This document shows, piece after piece, positions 1 through 7,883 of a DNA stretch of 33,101 nt. Every line of letters begins with the position of its first letter. Positions within the stretch are counted from its first letter, which is position 1. This stretch comes from Bacillota bacterium (lineage in GTDB: Bacteria > Bacillota > UBA994 > PWPR01): positions 1 through 33,101 of the forward strand of contig JANQLZ010000009.1 of NCBI GenBank assembly GCA_028280325.1, given 5' to 3'. Made by a program: the position numbers and the translations under genes. The notes below the pieces were generated by a model, which was not told the origin of the DNA, did not search any database, and worked only from the letters and a program-made list of their open reading frames with translations.

Positions 1-160
1 ATTATGCCGAGGCTTTCAAAATTGTGCATAGATCAAGTAATAGAAGAAATTTACTACAAGGATAATACAATTAGTATATCTTTGAGAAAATTTCTTCGTA
101 GTCTTTTTCTTCTTATCAATCATCAACTGTATCATGAGGCCCTTCGTTAAAAAAAGTTAA
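1..160. repeat. Structured ~170-bp repeat, copy U1 (5' end cut by window)
   Basis: First copy of a tandem repeat family. It holds an imperfect hairpin at 43-97: GAAGAAATTT (43-52) pairs with AAATTTCTTC (88-97), and the core GATAATAC (61-68) pairs with GTATATC (74-80) around the loop AATTA, leaving one unpaired A. The 5' flank (GGCTTTCAAAATTG, then ATAG at the hairpin foot) matches the other copies. The 3' flank after the hairpin differs from U2-U4 and lacks the outer-helix 3' arm. U1 is closest to U5 at the far end of the window (same stem sequence). No coding frame is evident. Function unknown. Confidence 0.8.
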
Positions 161-329
161 TAAATGACGAGACATAAGTCAAACCTAGGCTCACAAAATT
201 GAATTCAGATCAAGGCGTAGAAAAAATCTGCTACAAAGATAATACAAATAGTATATCTTTTAGCAGATTTTCTCGTGTGACGCCGAGGTAGGGTTAATTA
301 TGGGAGCCTCAGTGGAAAGACCTAAACAC
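161..329. repeat. Structured ~170-bp repeat, copy U2
   Basis: Begins with TAAATGACG, the unit-start motif used to define copies. The outer helix is GCTCACAAAATTG (189-201) against TAATTATGGGAGC (295-307), with two mismatches and one G-T pair, extended by A187-T309 and G188-C308. A second helix GGCGT (214-218)/ACGCC (280-284) frames the inner hairpin at 223-271, which has about 20 bp, loop AAATA and the conserved unpaired A in GATAATAC. Its stem sequence (AAAATCTGCT/AGCAGATTTT) is wholly different from U1 and U3 yet still self-complementary. Confidence 0.85.
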
Positions 330-491
330 TAAATGACGAAAAGCAAGGCATACAGTGGCTTCAAGAATTGAGCTTAGATAAAGAAGTAGCTATAATTTTT
401 TACATAGATAATACGAGTAGTATATCTATGAAAAAATTATAGCGTACGACGCATAGCTAAGCCAATTATTGAAGCATCCGTGGAAAGAAGC
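330..491. repeat. Structured ~170-bp repeat, copy U3, abutting mnmA
   Basis: The best-formed copy. Outer helix GCTTCAAGAATTG (358-370) pairs with CAATTATTGAAGC (463-475), 12 of 13; GCTTAG (372-377) pairs with CTAAGC (457-462). The inner hairpin 389-443 has 24 bp, a 5-nt loop GAGTA and two single unpaired A residues (402 and 410 or 411), both on the 5' side. The unit ends in GTGGAAAGAAG (480-490), one base before the mnmA stop codon. It is close in sequence to U4, over 32 kb away. A promoter-like pair sits inside it (separate entry). Confidence 0.88.
368..396 (+). promoter_or_regulatory. Promoter-like -35/-10 inside repeat U3
   Basis: TTGAGC (368-373), a 17-bp spacer and a perfect TATAAT (391-396). 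The -10 lies inside the 5' arm of the inner hairpin. Because the arm is palindromic, the opposite strand also has TATAAT, 18 bp from a weak TTGGCT. Copy U4 keeps the same arrangement. Activity is inferred only from consensus match. Confidence 0.4.
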
Positions 492-1544
492 TTAACCAAT
501 AATGCCTCCGCCGAGCAGCAACTCCCCCACATAAAAAACGGCTGACTGTCCGGGTGTGATAGCCCGTTGGGGTTTGTTAAACACTATCATTGCAGTTGTA
601 CCAGTTATGGATTTTATTATCGCTGGTTCCGGCTTGCTGCGGTAGCGGATTTTTACCTCAATATCCTTCGATTGAGGTGGATGTCCAGATAGCCAATTGA
701 CATTATCAACCTTAAGTTCTGTTGACCACAGCAATTCCTCTCTGCCGATCGTCACAGTATGGCGCAGTGGATCGATATTAATTACATAAGCAGGATATCC
801 AAGCGCAACGCCCAATCCCTTTCTTTGACCGATAGTAAAGTTTTGTATCCCCTGATGCTCGCCTATCTGCCTGCCGTCAGCATCAATCAAAATCCCTGCT
901 ATTCCGGTTGACTTGGTTGTCTCCTGCCAATATTTTTTATAGTCGTTATCATCAATAAAACATATCTCCTGGCTCTCCTGATTATTGGCAATCGGCAAGC
1001 CCCAGTCTCTGGCCAGCTGCTTAATTTCATTTTTTCTATAGCTACCTAATGGAAAAACAGTGCTGGCCAAAGTTCGCTGGTTTAAATTGTACATCATGTA
1101 GGTTTGATCTTTGCCAGAATCCAAGGCCCTGTATATTTGATGCTCCTTCAGCAGTTTATCGTACTTTTGTCTGACATAATGGCCAGTTGCCATCTTTTCG
1201 CAGCCGAGTTCCCGGGCTTTGTTCAAAAGTGTTCCAAATTTAATGAACTTATTGCAGACAACGCATGGATTAGGGGTTCGGCCGGCTTCGTACTCAGCAA
1301 TAAACTGTTTTATTACCGAATCATAAAACTGCTTCCTCAAATCAATGACATGGTGTTCAATCCCCAGAAATCTGGCCACCTCTTGAGCATCTTTAACAGT
1401 TTTTTGCTCTTTTTTACTATTTGAATCCCTGGCAATAACCATCGTTAAACCGCAAACGTGGTATCCCTCGTTTTGCAACAGGCGGGCCGTAACAGAGCTG
1501 TCTACTCCACCACTCATGGCCACCGCTATTCTTTTTTGTGCCAT
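492..1544 (-). CDS. mnmA: tRNA-specific 2-thiouridylase MnmA
   Basis: Makes the 2-thio group of the wobble uridine (s2U34) in tRNA-Lys, -Glu and -Gln, using ATP to adenylate U34 and sulfur relayed from a cysteine desulfurase. The 350-aa length is normal. The PP-loop SGGVDSS is at residues 11-17. The catalytic cysteine pair is C97 in VCNKFIKF and C195 in SQEICFI, matching the known disulfide-forming pair of the family. The start ATG has AGGAGAG six bases upstream and overlaps the end of the YigZ-like gene by 19 nt, so translation is probably coupled. It is the last gene of the long minus-strand run, and the repeat array starts one base past its stop. No nifS/iscS neighbour is present, so the sulfur donor must be encoded elsewhere. 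Confidence 0.96.
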   Translation of the reverse strand: MAQKRIAVAMSGGVDSSVTARLLQNEGYHVCGLTMVIARDSNSKKEQKTVKDAQEVARFLGIEHHVIDLRKQFYDSVIKQFIAEYEAGRTPNPCVVCNKFIKFGTLLNKARELGCEKMATGHYVRQKYDKLLKEHQIYRALDSGKDQTYMMYNLNQRTLASTVFPLGSYRKNEIKQLARDWGLPIANNQESQEICFIDDNDYKKYWQETTKSTGIAGILIDADGRQIGEHQGIQNFTIGQRKGLGVALGYPAYVINIDPLRHTVTIGREELLWSTELKVDNVNWLSGHPPQSKDIEVKIRYRSKPEPAIIKSITGTTAMIVFNKPQRAITPGQSAVFYVGELLLGGGIIG

Positions 1545-2164
1545 ACTAACTCTCCTAAACTCAGTTGTGCCTGGCCCCGGGTTATATCCCTGATATTCGT
1601 TTTAAAGCTATCCAGCCGCTCTGGCTGGAGTGAAGCAATCACTTTAACATCAATATTGTATACAATATCACTAATTTTACCCTGATGGTTCTCCACACTA
1701 CGGATAACATCCCCCAGTTGAGCATACGTAACTGGCTTTATCTCCAGCTGCTGAAAGGCCAGGTGCTCTTCACTTCCAGCTTCTTTCAAGACCATTGTAG
1801 CTGTTCGTCCGTAAGCCCGGATTAATCCGCCTACACCCTGGTTTACTCCACCGTAATAGCGGGTTATCACTACCACTACATTAGTCAGGCCGCAGCCTTC
1901 AATAGCTCTGGCCACCGGTGGCCCGGCAGAATTGGCAGGTTCTCCATCATCACTGTATCTGCTGATAATCTGTTTAATACCAATCCGGTAGGCCCAGACA
2001 TGATGAGAAGCGTCTGAATGCTCTTGCCTGACAGTCTGAATAAAACCCTCAGCACTGGCTTCATCTTTTACTGATTTGACGCTACCATAAAATCTGCATG
2101 AACCGACCTTGTTTTTACAGTGGGCCTCTTTCAATACTGACTTGTAGCTATTGTTCAGATTCAT
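1526..2164 (-). CDS. YigZ/IMPACT family protein (UPF0029)
   Basis: A 212-aa member of the YigZ/IMPACT family, whose bacterial members have an N-terminal UPF0029 domain and a C-terminal DUF1949 ferredoxin-like domain. Family features visible here are HHVWAYRIG (about residues 53-61) and YYGGVNQGVGGLIRAYGR (about 103-120). Most relatives have KLG where this one has NQG. The role is poorly defined; eukaryotic IMPACT binds the translation regulator GCN1, and bacterial members are usually annotated only by family. The start has GAGG upstream and overlaps rarA by 17 nt, and its end overlaps mnmA by 19 nt, so it is embedded in a translationally linked run. The family call is firm, the function is not. 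Confidence 0.88.
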   Translation of the reverse strand: MNLNNSYKSVLKEAHCKNKVGSCRFYGSVKSVKDEASAEGFIQTVRQEHSDASHHVWAYRIGIKQIISRYSDDGEPANSAGPPVARAIEGCGLTNVVVVITRYYGGVNQGVGGLIRAYGRTATMVLKEAGSEEHLAFQQLEIKPVTYAQLGDVIRSVENHQGKISDIVYNIDVKVIASLQPERLDSFKTNIRDITRGQAQLSLGELVWHKKE

Positions 2165-3485
2165 CTTGCCTCGCCCACCACTCGATCATTCTTTTAAATA
2201 TATCGGCTTCATAGCCATTTTTAGTCGGATAATAATATCGATCACTGTTAACACTGTCAGGCAGGTACTGCTGCTTGACAAAACTGCCTTCATAATCGTG
2301 GGGATAAATATATCCTTTGCCATGGCCCAGTTTAGCAGCACTTTTATAACTGGCATCTTTAAGGCTGGAGGGAACTCCGCTAAATTCTTTGTTATTGACG
2401 GCCTTTTGAGCCTCTTTGATAGCCAGATAACTTCTATTACTCTTCGGAGCGCAGGCGATGTAAATTACAGCCTGGGCTAAAATTATTCTCGCCTCGGGGA
2501 AACCAACAAAATCACAGGCCTGAGCAGCACTATTTGCCACTACTAAGGCCATCGGGTCAGCATTACCAACATCTTCAGCAGCACAGATAACCGTTCTTCT
2601 GGCAATAAACCGAACATCTTCACCGGCTTCAATCATTCGGGCCAAGTAATATAATGCTGCATCGGGGTCACTTCCACGCATTGATTTAATAAAAGCAGAG
2701 GCTGTATCATAATGGGCATCTTTATTCTTATCATAGTACAGGGCCTTCTGTTGAATTGACTCCGCTGCAATATCTAAACTGATCCTGATCACCCCGTCAG
2801 CATCTGGTTCTGTTGTTAAAGCGGCCAGTTCCAAGGCATTCAATGCCGCTCTGGCATCTCCAGCTGAAACCCGAACCAAATGTTGCATTGCCGGCTCGCT
2901 GAGGATCACATTCAGCCGGCCTAAACCTCTGTTCTGATCTGCTAAAGCTTTCTCGATAATCAGCTCAATGTTCTGGTCTGTCAGGGTCTGCAGTCTAAAT
3001 ATTCTGGAACGCGACAGCAACGGAGCATTTACTTCAAAATAAGGATTTTCTGTTGTTGCTCCAATCAGGGTTATCAGACCTTTTTCAACGCTGGGTAATA
3101 AGGCATCCTGCTGAGACCTGTTAAATCTATGGATCTCGTCAATAAACAGGATAGTTCGGATGTCTGACATGCCCAGCAACTCATTAGCCTTGGCAATAAT
3201 TGCTCTAATATCTTTTACCCCTGACATTACCGCATTGATCTGCTCGAAATTCCGTTTAGTGCTGTTGGCAATTACCCGGGCCAGAGTAGTTTTTCCAGTA
3301 CCGGGAGGCCCGTAAAAAATCATCGAAGTAAGCCTGTCTGCTTCAATAGCCCGTCGTAATAAACGACCTTTACCCACTATCTGCTCCTGTCCAACAAACT
3401 GGTCCAGAGTTTCCGGACGCATTCGATCAGCCAGGGGTGCGGCTGTTCTCAGTTTTTGCTGGATATTTCTCTCAAATATATTCAT
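2148..3485 (-). CDS. rarA: Replication-associated recombination protein A (AAA+ ATPase)
   Basis: RarA/MgsA is a clamp-loader-like AAA+ ATPase that acts at stalled replication forks and interacts with SSB. The protein has 445 aa, the usual length. Walker A GPPGTGKTT lies at 59-67, Walker B ILFIDEIHRF at about 112-121, sensor 1 GATTENP follows, and SRSRIF carries the likely arginine finger. The C-terminal third matches the MgsA-type tetramerisation region (GSDPDAALYYLARM, then PEARIILAQAVIYIA). The start ATG overlaps the upstream aldolase stop as ATGA, with only a weak ribosome site, so it probably depends on translational coupling. Confidence 0.95.
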   Translation of the reverse strand: MNIFERNIQQKLRTAAPLADRMRPETLDQFVGQEQIVGKGRLLRRAIEADRLTSMIFYGPPGTGKTTLARVIANSTKRNFEQINAVMSGVKDIRAIIAKANELLGMSDIRTILFIDEIHRFNRSQQDALLPSVEKGLITLIGATTENPYFEVNAPLLSRSRIFRLQTLTDQNIELIIEKALADQNRGLGRLNVILSEPAMQHLVRVSAGDARAALNALELAALTTEPDADGVIRISLDIAAESIQQKALYYDKNKDAHYDTASAFIKSMRGSDPDAALYYLARMIEAGEDVRFIARRTVICAAEDVGNADPMALVVANSAAQACDFVGFPEARIILAQAVIYIACAPKSNRSYLAIKEAQKAVNNKEFSGVPSSLKDASYKSAAKLGHGKGYIYPHDYEGSFVKQQYLPDSVNSDRYYYPTKNGYEADIFKRMIEWWARQDESEQ

Positions 3486-4525
3486 CTGTCAGCCATCATT
3501 ATTTCGTTGATGATTCCAGCAGCCTGCTGACATTGCTCAGTAGTCACGTCATGATGGGTAACAAAGCGCACTCGGTCGGAACCCATAGCATTAGCCAGTA
3601 CCCCTTTTTCCCGCAGTTTGTCACAAAGCTCAACAGCACTCATATAATCTTCATCAACTTTGCAGTATACAATATTGGTGTCGACACTGCGCATATCCAG
3701 ACCTAATCCTTTAACATTCGCCACTTTCTCAGCCAGTAGTTTGGCATTGTGATGATCATCGGCCAGCCTCTCCACCATATTTTCTAAAGCATAAATCCCT
3801 GCTGCAGCTATAACTCCGGCCTGCCGCATTCCTCCTCCGACCATTTTTCGGTAACGGCGAGCCTGGGCAATAAAATCTTTCTTACCGACAAGCAAACTGC
3901 CAACCGGAGCACCCAAACCCTTGGATAAGCAAACCTGAACACTATCATATGGCTGAGCAACTTCTGCTACCGGGCATCCTAAAAATACAGCGGCATTGAA
4001 AGCCCTGGCCCCGTCAAGATGCATTTTGAGCTGGTAATTATCGGCAACCTGACGGAGAGCATTCTGCTGTTCAATAGTAATTACCGCCCCTCCTGCTAAG
4101 TTATGAGTATTTTCTACACATATTAGCCTGGTGATTGGGTGATGAACATTTTCACTGCGAATACTGTTTTCAACAGACTCAGGAATTAGAAATCCATTGT
4201 CACCGGGTATGCAGCGAGGCATAATTCCACCTAATGCTGACAATCCCCCGACCTCATACAAAAAGATATGAGAATTAGCTTCGACGATTACCTCATCACC
4301 CCGTCGACAATGGGTTAATAAGGCCAGTAAATTACCTTGGGTACCGCTTGTTACAAACAGTGCTGCTTCTTTTCCAAACAGCTCTGCCCCCAATTCTTCC
4401 AGTCGATTTACAGTGGGATCATCTCCATAAACATCATCGCCTACTTCAGCTCTGTACATCGCCAAACGCATTTTTTCAGAAGGCTTGGTTACGGTATCAC
4501 TTCTTAAATCAATAATCTTATTCAC
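3482..4525 (-). CDS. ltaE: Low-specificity L-threonine aldolase
   Basis: A PLP enzyme of the fold-type I aldolase family that cleaves L-threonine or L-allo-threonine to glycine and acetaldehyde. Seen in its 347 aa: the N-terminal DLRSDTVTKPS typical of the family, the HLDGAR segment (169-174) whose Asp contacts the pyridine nitrogen, and the Schiff-base lysine K202 in CLSKGLGAPVGS. The start codon is GTG, preceded by GAGGGGG at good spacing; no ATG nearby fits as well. It sits between an RseC-like gene (15-nt gap) and rarA (4-nt overlap). Specificity for threonine over beta-hydroxy analogues cannot be read from sequence. Confidence 0.92.
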   Translation of the reverse strand: MNKIIDLRSDTVTKPSEKMRLAMYRAEVGDDVYGDDPTVNRLEELGAELFGKEAALFVTSGTQGNLLALLTHCRRGDEVIVEANSHIFLYEVGGLSALGGIMPRCIPGDNGFLIPESVENSIRSENVHHPITRLICVENTHNLAGGAVITIEQQNALRQVADNYQLKMHLDGARAFNAAVFLGCPVAEVAQPYDSVQVCLSKGLGAPVGSLLVGKKDFIAQARRYRKMVGGGMRQAGVIAAAGIYALENMVERLADDHHNAKLLAEKVANVKGLGLDMRSVDTNIVYCKVDEDYMSAVELCDKLREKGVLANAMGSDRVRFVTHHDVTTEQCQQAAGIINEIMMADR

Positions 4526-4540
4526 TTATAAACCCCCTCA

Positions 4541-4960
4541 TTAGTTTTCCCCTTTAACTATCTTTATTGCAACAACCTGATACTTTTTTGCTTTTGTGCG
4601 CCAGGGCTCAAGCAGAAATTTATTCAAAGCATAGCTGCCCGCCAAGGCAACTACAGCAAGAATCAGAGTGGAGATATCTGACAGCTGCAATCTCAAGCCG
4701 ATAAGCAAGGCGGCCAGCATAGCTATCAACGGTATCCCGTAGGCTGTTAAAGCAGCTCTGGCAATCCTCCCATCAGCTAAAGCTAATTCAACCAAATCCC
4801 CGACCTGGGCCTGGGTCCGATTAAGTGCTTTAATGGTTTCAGACTTTGATTCAGCCTTGCCCAGGGCACAGCCTCCACAACTGCTGCAAGCAGAATGGCG
4901 TAATATCTCAACCTCAACATAATCTCCGGCTTGCCCGGTCACTAACCCTTGTCGATACAT
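4541..4960 (-). CDS. SoxR-reducing system RseC-like membrane protein
   Basis: A 139-aa protein with a cysteine cluster near the N-terminus (C25, C28, C31 in ACSSCGGCALG), then two hydrophobic segments at about residues 73-110, and a short basic C-terminus. This is the layout of the RseC/MucC family: an Fe-S or redox-active N-terminal domain on a two-helix membrane anchor, linked in proteobacteria to sigma-E signalling and SoxR reduction. In Clostridia, homologues often lie near rnf electron-transport genes; here the neighbours are aspS and ltaE, which give no functional hint. CAGGAG is placed six bases before the ATG. The family call is good, the role unknown. Confidence 0.8.
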   Translation of the reverse strand: MYRQGLVTGQAGDYVEVEILRHSACSSCGGCALGKAESKSETIKALNRTQAQVGDLVELALADGRIARAALTAYGIPLIAMLAALLIGLRLQLSDISTLILAVVALAGSYALNKFLLEPWRTKAKKYQVVAIKIVKGEN

Positions 4961-4972
4961 TTCATTCTCCTG

Positions 4973-6745
4973 TTATTCACTGAGCTCAATATTCAATTCA
5001 GCCAACTGCTGTTTAGCAACTGGCCCAGGTGCGCCTGACATTAAGGAAGATGCACTGGTTGTTTTAGGAAAAGCAATTACATCGCGGATATTGGACAGCC
5101 GAAGCATTTCCATAATTAAGCGATCCAATCCAAATGCAATACCGCCATGTGGTGGTGTGCCGTACTGTAATGCTTCGATAAAGAAGCCGAACTTATTCCA
5201 AGCCTCTTCTTCAGTAAAGCCCAAAGCCTGAAACATCTGCTGCTGAACAACCTGATCGTGAATCCTAATACTGCCTCCACCGATCTCTACTCCATTTAAA
5301 ACCAGATCATACGCTTTAGCTCGGACCTCACCGGGATTGCTGACCAGCTTAGCGATATCCTCCTCCTGAGGCATGGTAAAAGGATGATGAGAAGCGGTGA
5401 ATCTTTGCTGCTCCGCATCATATTCAAAGAGAGGAAAATCCACTACCCAGAGAAAAGCCCATTTAGATCGATCAATCAGCTCCAGATCCTGTCCCAGTTT
5501 TAGCCTCAATGCCCCCAAAGATTTAGCAACCGTTTTGCGGTCAGCTGAAACGATAAAAATCACATCACCTGGTTGAGCCTGGGTTTTTTGAGCAAGATCC
5601 TGAATTTCAGCCTCAGTTAAAAATTTCGCAATTGAAGATCTAATCCCCTGTTCGGTATAAGCAACCCAGATTAACCCCTTAGCCCCATGCTTTTTAGCAT
5701 AGTTGGTGTAGTTATCAAGCTCTTTTCTGCTAAAGCTCTGCTGGGGAACAGTGATGCTCCTGATCACTCCGCCACTGTCGATGGTATCTTTAAACACCCG
5801 AAATTCGCTGGCACTGAATACAGAAGTGACGTCTTCCAACTCCAGCCCAAATCTCGTATCAGGCTTGTCACTCCCGTATTTATCGATAGCAGTCTGATAT
5901 GAAATAAGCGGGAAGTCATCTTTAAGTTTAATATCTAAGATATTGCTAAACACAAATTTAACCATGCTTTCGGCAACCTGACGCACATCTTCTTCATCAA
6001 TAAAAGACATTTCAATGTCTATTTGCGTAAACTCTGGCTGACGGTCAGCCCTTAAATCTTCATCTCGAAAACAGCGTGCTAATTGGAAATATCGATCATA
6101 ACCCCCAACCATCAGCAGTTGCTTGAATATCTGAGGGGACTGAGGCAGGGCATAAAATGTTCCTTTATTAACCCGGCTCGGTACCAGATAATCACGAGCT
6201 CCTTCTGGGGTTGACCTGGTTAAAATTGGGGTTTCAATTTCCAGAAAACCTGCTCCATCCAGATAATCACGGATGGCTTTGGCGACACGATGCCTGAAGA
6301 TCATTGCCTTTTGGATCTCCGGTCTTCTTAAGTCTAAATACCGGTACTTCAGGCGCAGACTTTCTTCGGCATTGACATCATCGACAATATAAAATGGTGG
6401 GGTCTGGGCAGTACTTAGAATCTCTATCTCAGTAATATCAATCTCAATCTCACCAGTACCCATAGTTGGGTTTTGCTGTCCTTCAGGCCTTAGCCGAACC
6501 AACCCACGGGCGATGACCACGTATTCCGACCTGATCTTTTCGGCCACAGCCAAGTCACTTTTTGACAAATCGATAGTTAACTGAATTATGCCGGTTCTAT
6601 CTCTTAAATCAACAAAAAGCAATCCGCCCAGATTGCGTTTCTTCTGCACCCAGCCAGCTAAGATTACTTCCTGCCCACAGTTACCGGCATTTAACTGACC
6701 GCACATATGGCTTCGCTTCCATGTCTTATCTGAGATTCTCATCAT
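4973..6745 (-). CDS. aspS: Aspartyl-tRNA synthetase, bacterial type
   Basis: Class II synthetase charging tRNA-Asp with aspartate. At 590 aa it has the bacterial plan: N-terminal OB-fold anticodon-binding domain (about 1-110), catalytic core interrupted by the GAD insertion (about 280-420), and C-terminal extension. Motif 2 FRDEDLRADRQPEFTQ and motif 3 GIAFGLDRLIMEML are intact. The reading frame starts ATG ATG; AAGGTGG upstream suits either codon, the second (6742) slightly better by spacing. It overlaps the end of hemZ by 20 nt. In many relatives hisS lies directly upstream; here it is absent. Whether it also charges tRNA-Asn cannot be judged without knowing if asnS is present in the genome. 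Confidence 0.97.
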   Translation of the reverse strand: MMRISDKTWKRSHMCGQLNAGNCGQEVILAGWVQKKRNLGGLLFVDLRDRTGIIQLTIDLSKSDLAVAEKIRSEYVVIARGLVRLRPEGQQNPTMGTGEIEIDITEIEILSTAQTPPFYIVDDVNAEESLRLKYRYLDLRRPEIQKAMIFRHRVAKAIRDYLDGAGFLEIETPILTRSTPEGARDYLVPSRVNKGTFYALPQSPQIFKQLLMVGGYDRYFQLARCFRDEDLRADRQPEFTQIDIEMSFIDEEDVRQVAESMVKFVFSNILDIKLKDDFPLISYQTAIDKYGSDKPDTRFGLELEDVTSVFSASEFRVFKDTIDSGGVIRSITVPQQSFSRKELDNYTNYAKKHGAKGLIWVAYTEQGIRSSIAKFLTEAEIQDLAQKTQAQPGDVIFIVSADRKTVAKSLGALRLKLGQDLELIDRSKWAFLWVVDFPLFEYDAEQQRFTASHHPFTMPQEEDIAKLVSNPGEVRAKAYDLVLNGVEIGGGSIRIHDQVVQQQMFQALGFTEEEAWNKFGFFIEALQYGTPPHGGIAFGLDRLIMEMLRLSNIRDVIAFPKTTSASSLMSGAPGPVAKQQLAELNIELSE

Positions 6746-7883
6746 TAAACCACCTTATTTTTTTCTCTATTATTTTGTCAATATCGTTGATATAATGCTT
6801 GGCATCCTTAGTCGTTGCCAACCGCTTAAATCGCTTTCCTTCGCTGATAATCTTGGTTATCGAACCAGCACCACAGCTGTAAATAGAGCATCTATCACTT
6901 ATCATGGCTACATTGTACAGGCACTCCTGTCCTGAGACAGTATAGCCAATATTGGGATAGCCGCCAGCTGTATTTTTCTGACGGTATAAATAGTAGGGAT
7001 AATAGCCAGTTTTTTGCAACACTCTGGAGCAGAAAGCATTCATTTCTGCTATTATCTGTTGCTTTGCATCAGGTACCGGAAGTTGATACATGGCTGAGGT
7101 CTTTTTTAAAGCCAGATTGTGAACGGTTACATTGACCGGAGCCATGTTTAGAACCTGCTGCAGGGTATCCTGCACGTCGCTGACGCCTTCCCCCGGCAGC
7201 CCCAGAATCATATCCATATTGACCTGCAAGCCTTTATTATGAGCCAGTTCCACCGCGGCAATTACCTGTTCAGGGGTATGATGCCTGTTGACCAGGGCCA
7301 GGGTATCGACATTCATGGTCTGGGGATTAATACTTATTCTGTTCACCTCATATCGTATTAATACCTCCAGCTTGTCCTCAGTAATAGTATCTGCCCGGCC
7401 TGCTTCAACAGTATATTCCAAGGCATTCTGCAGGTTAAAGCTGCTGACTGCTGCCAGCAGGCTGGCTAAACAATCACCATCAAGCACTGTCGGGGTACCA
7501 CCGCCGATATAAACCAGTAGAACCTTTTTGCCATGTTTGCTTAAAAAATCTTGAACGGCCTGTATTTCCAACGTTAGGGCATCGACATATCCACGATACA
7601 GCCCGGCGGCATTTTTGTTGGCAACAGATATAAAAGAGCAATATGAACACCGGCTTGGACAAAATGGAATATTTAGATAGATGGCAACCTTATTTTTATC
7701 AATCGGCCTTAATAATGCGTCTTCACGTTCTGATATGTCCATAATCAGGCTGGCATTGGGCTTGCTCAATCCATACCTCTCGATCAGCAGCTGATAAACC
7801 TGATCTTTGCCAGTTGTTTGCTGCTTTAAATACTGCACCAGTTTTACCGGCCGGACACCAGTTAAAGTCCCCCATGCTGACAA
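6726..7883 (-). CDS. hemZ: HemZ-like radical SAM protein, N-terminally short
   Basis: Related to oxygen-independent coproporphyrinogen III oxidase-like HemZ. The radical SAM cluster CPSRCSYC places three cysteines at C75, C79 and C82, and GGGTPT follows at about 127-132. The family signature WGTLTGVRP lies at residues 4-12, whereas in full HemZ (about 500 aa) it is preceded by roughly 100 residues. Those are missing here and cannot be recovered, because the upstream DNA codes for the MBL hydrolase in another frame. The start is TTG with AAGGAG about 11 bases upstream, and it overlaps the MBL gene by 22 nt. The residue two after the third cysteine is Phe, as in HemW/HemZ, rather than Cys as in true HemN, so enzyme activity on coproporphyrinogen is uncertain. 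Confidence 0.85.
   Translation of the reverse strand: MSAWGTLTGVRPVKLVQYLKQQTTGKDQVYQLLIERYGLSKPNASLIMDISEREDALLRPIDKNKVAIYLNIPFCPSRCSYCSFISVANKNAAGLYRGYVDALTLEIQAVQDFLSKHGKKVLLVYIGGGTPTVLDGDCLASLLAAVSSFNLQNALEYTVEAGRADTITEDKLEVLIRYEVNRISINPQTMNVDTLALVNRHHTPEQVIAAVELAHNKGLQVNMDMILGLPGEGVSDVQDTLQQVLNMAPVNVTVHNLALKKTSAMYQLPVPDAKQQIIAEMNAFCSRVLQKTGYYPYYLYRQKNTAGGYPNIGYTVSGQECLYNVAMISDRCSIYSCGAGSITKIISEGKRFKRLATTKDAKHYINDIDKIIEKKIRWFNDENLR

Noticed and set aside
1..491. CRISPR array
   Set aside because: Units are about 170 bp, diverged throughout, with no short conserved repeat separated by unique spacers and no cas genes.
1..491. Integron attC array
   Set aside because: Hairpins with unpaired bases recall attC, but consistent GTTRRRY/RYYYAAC core sites are not present at the stem ends and there are no cassette reading frames between copies.
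1104..1424. Plus-strand reading frame opposite mnmA, and similar frames opposite other genes
   Set aside because: Antisense shadows of recognised genes, without ribosome sites or family features.
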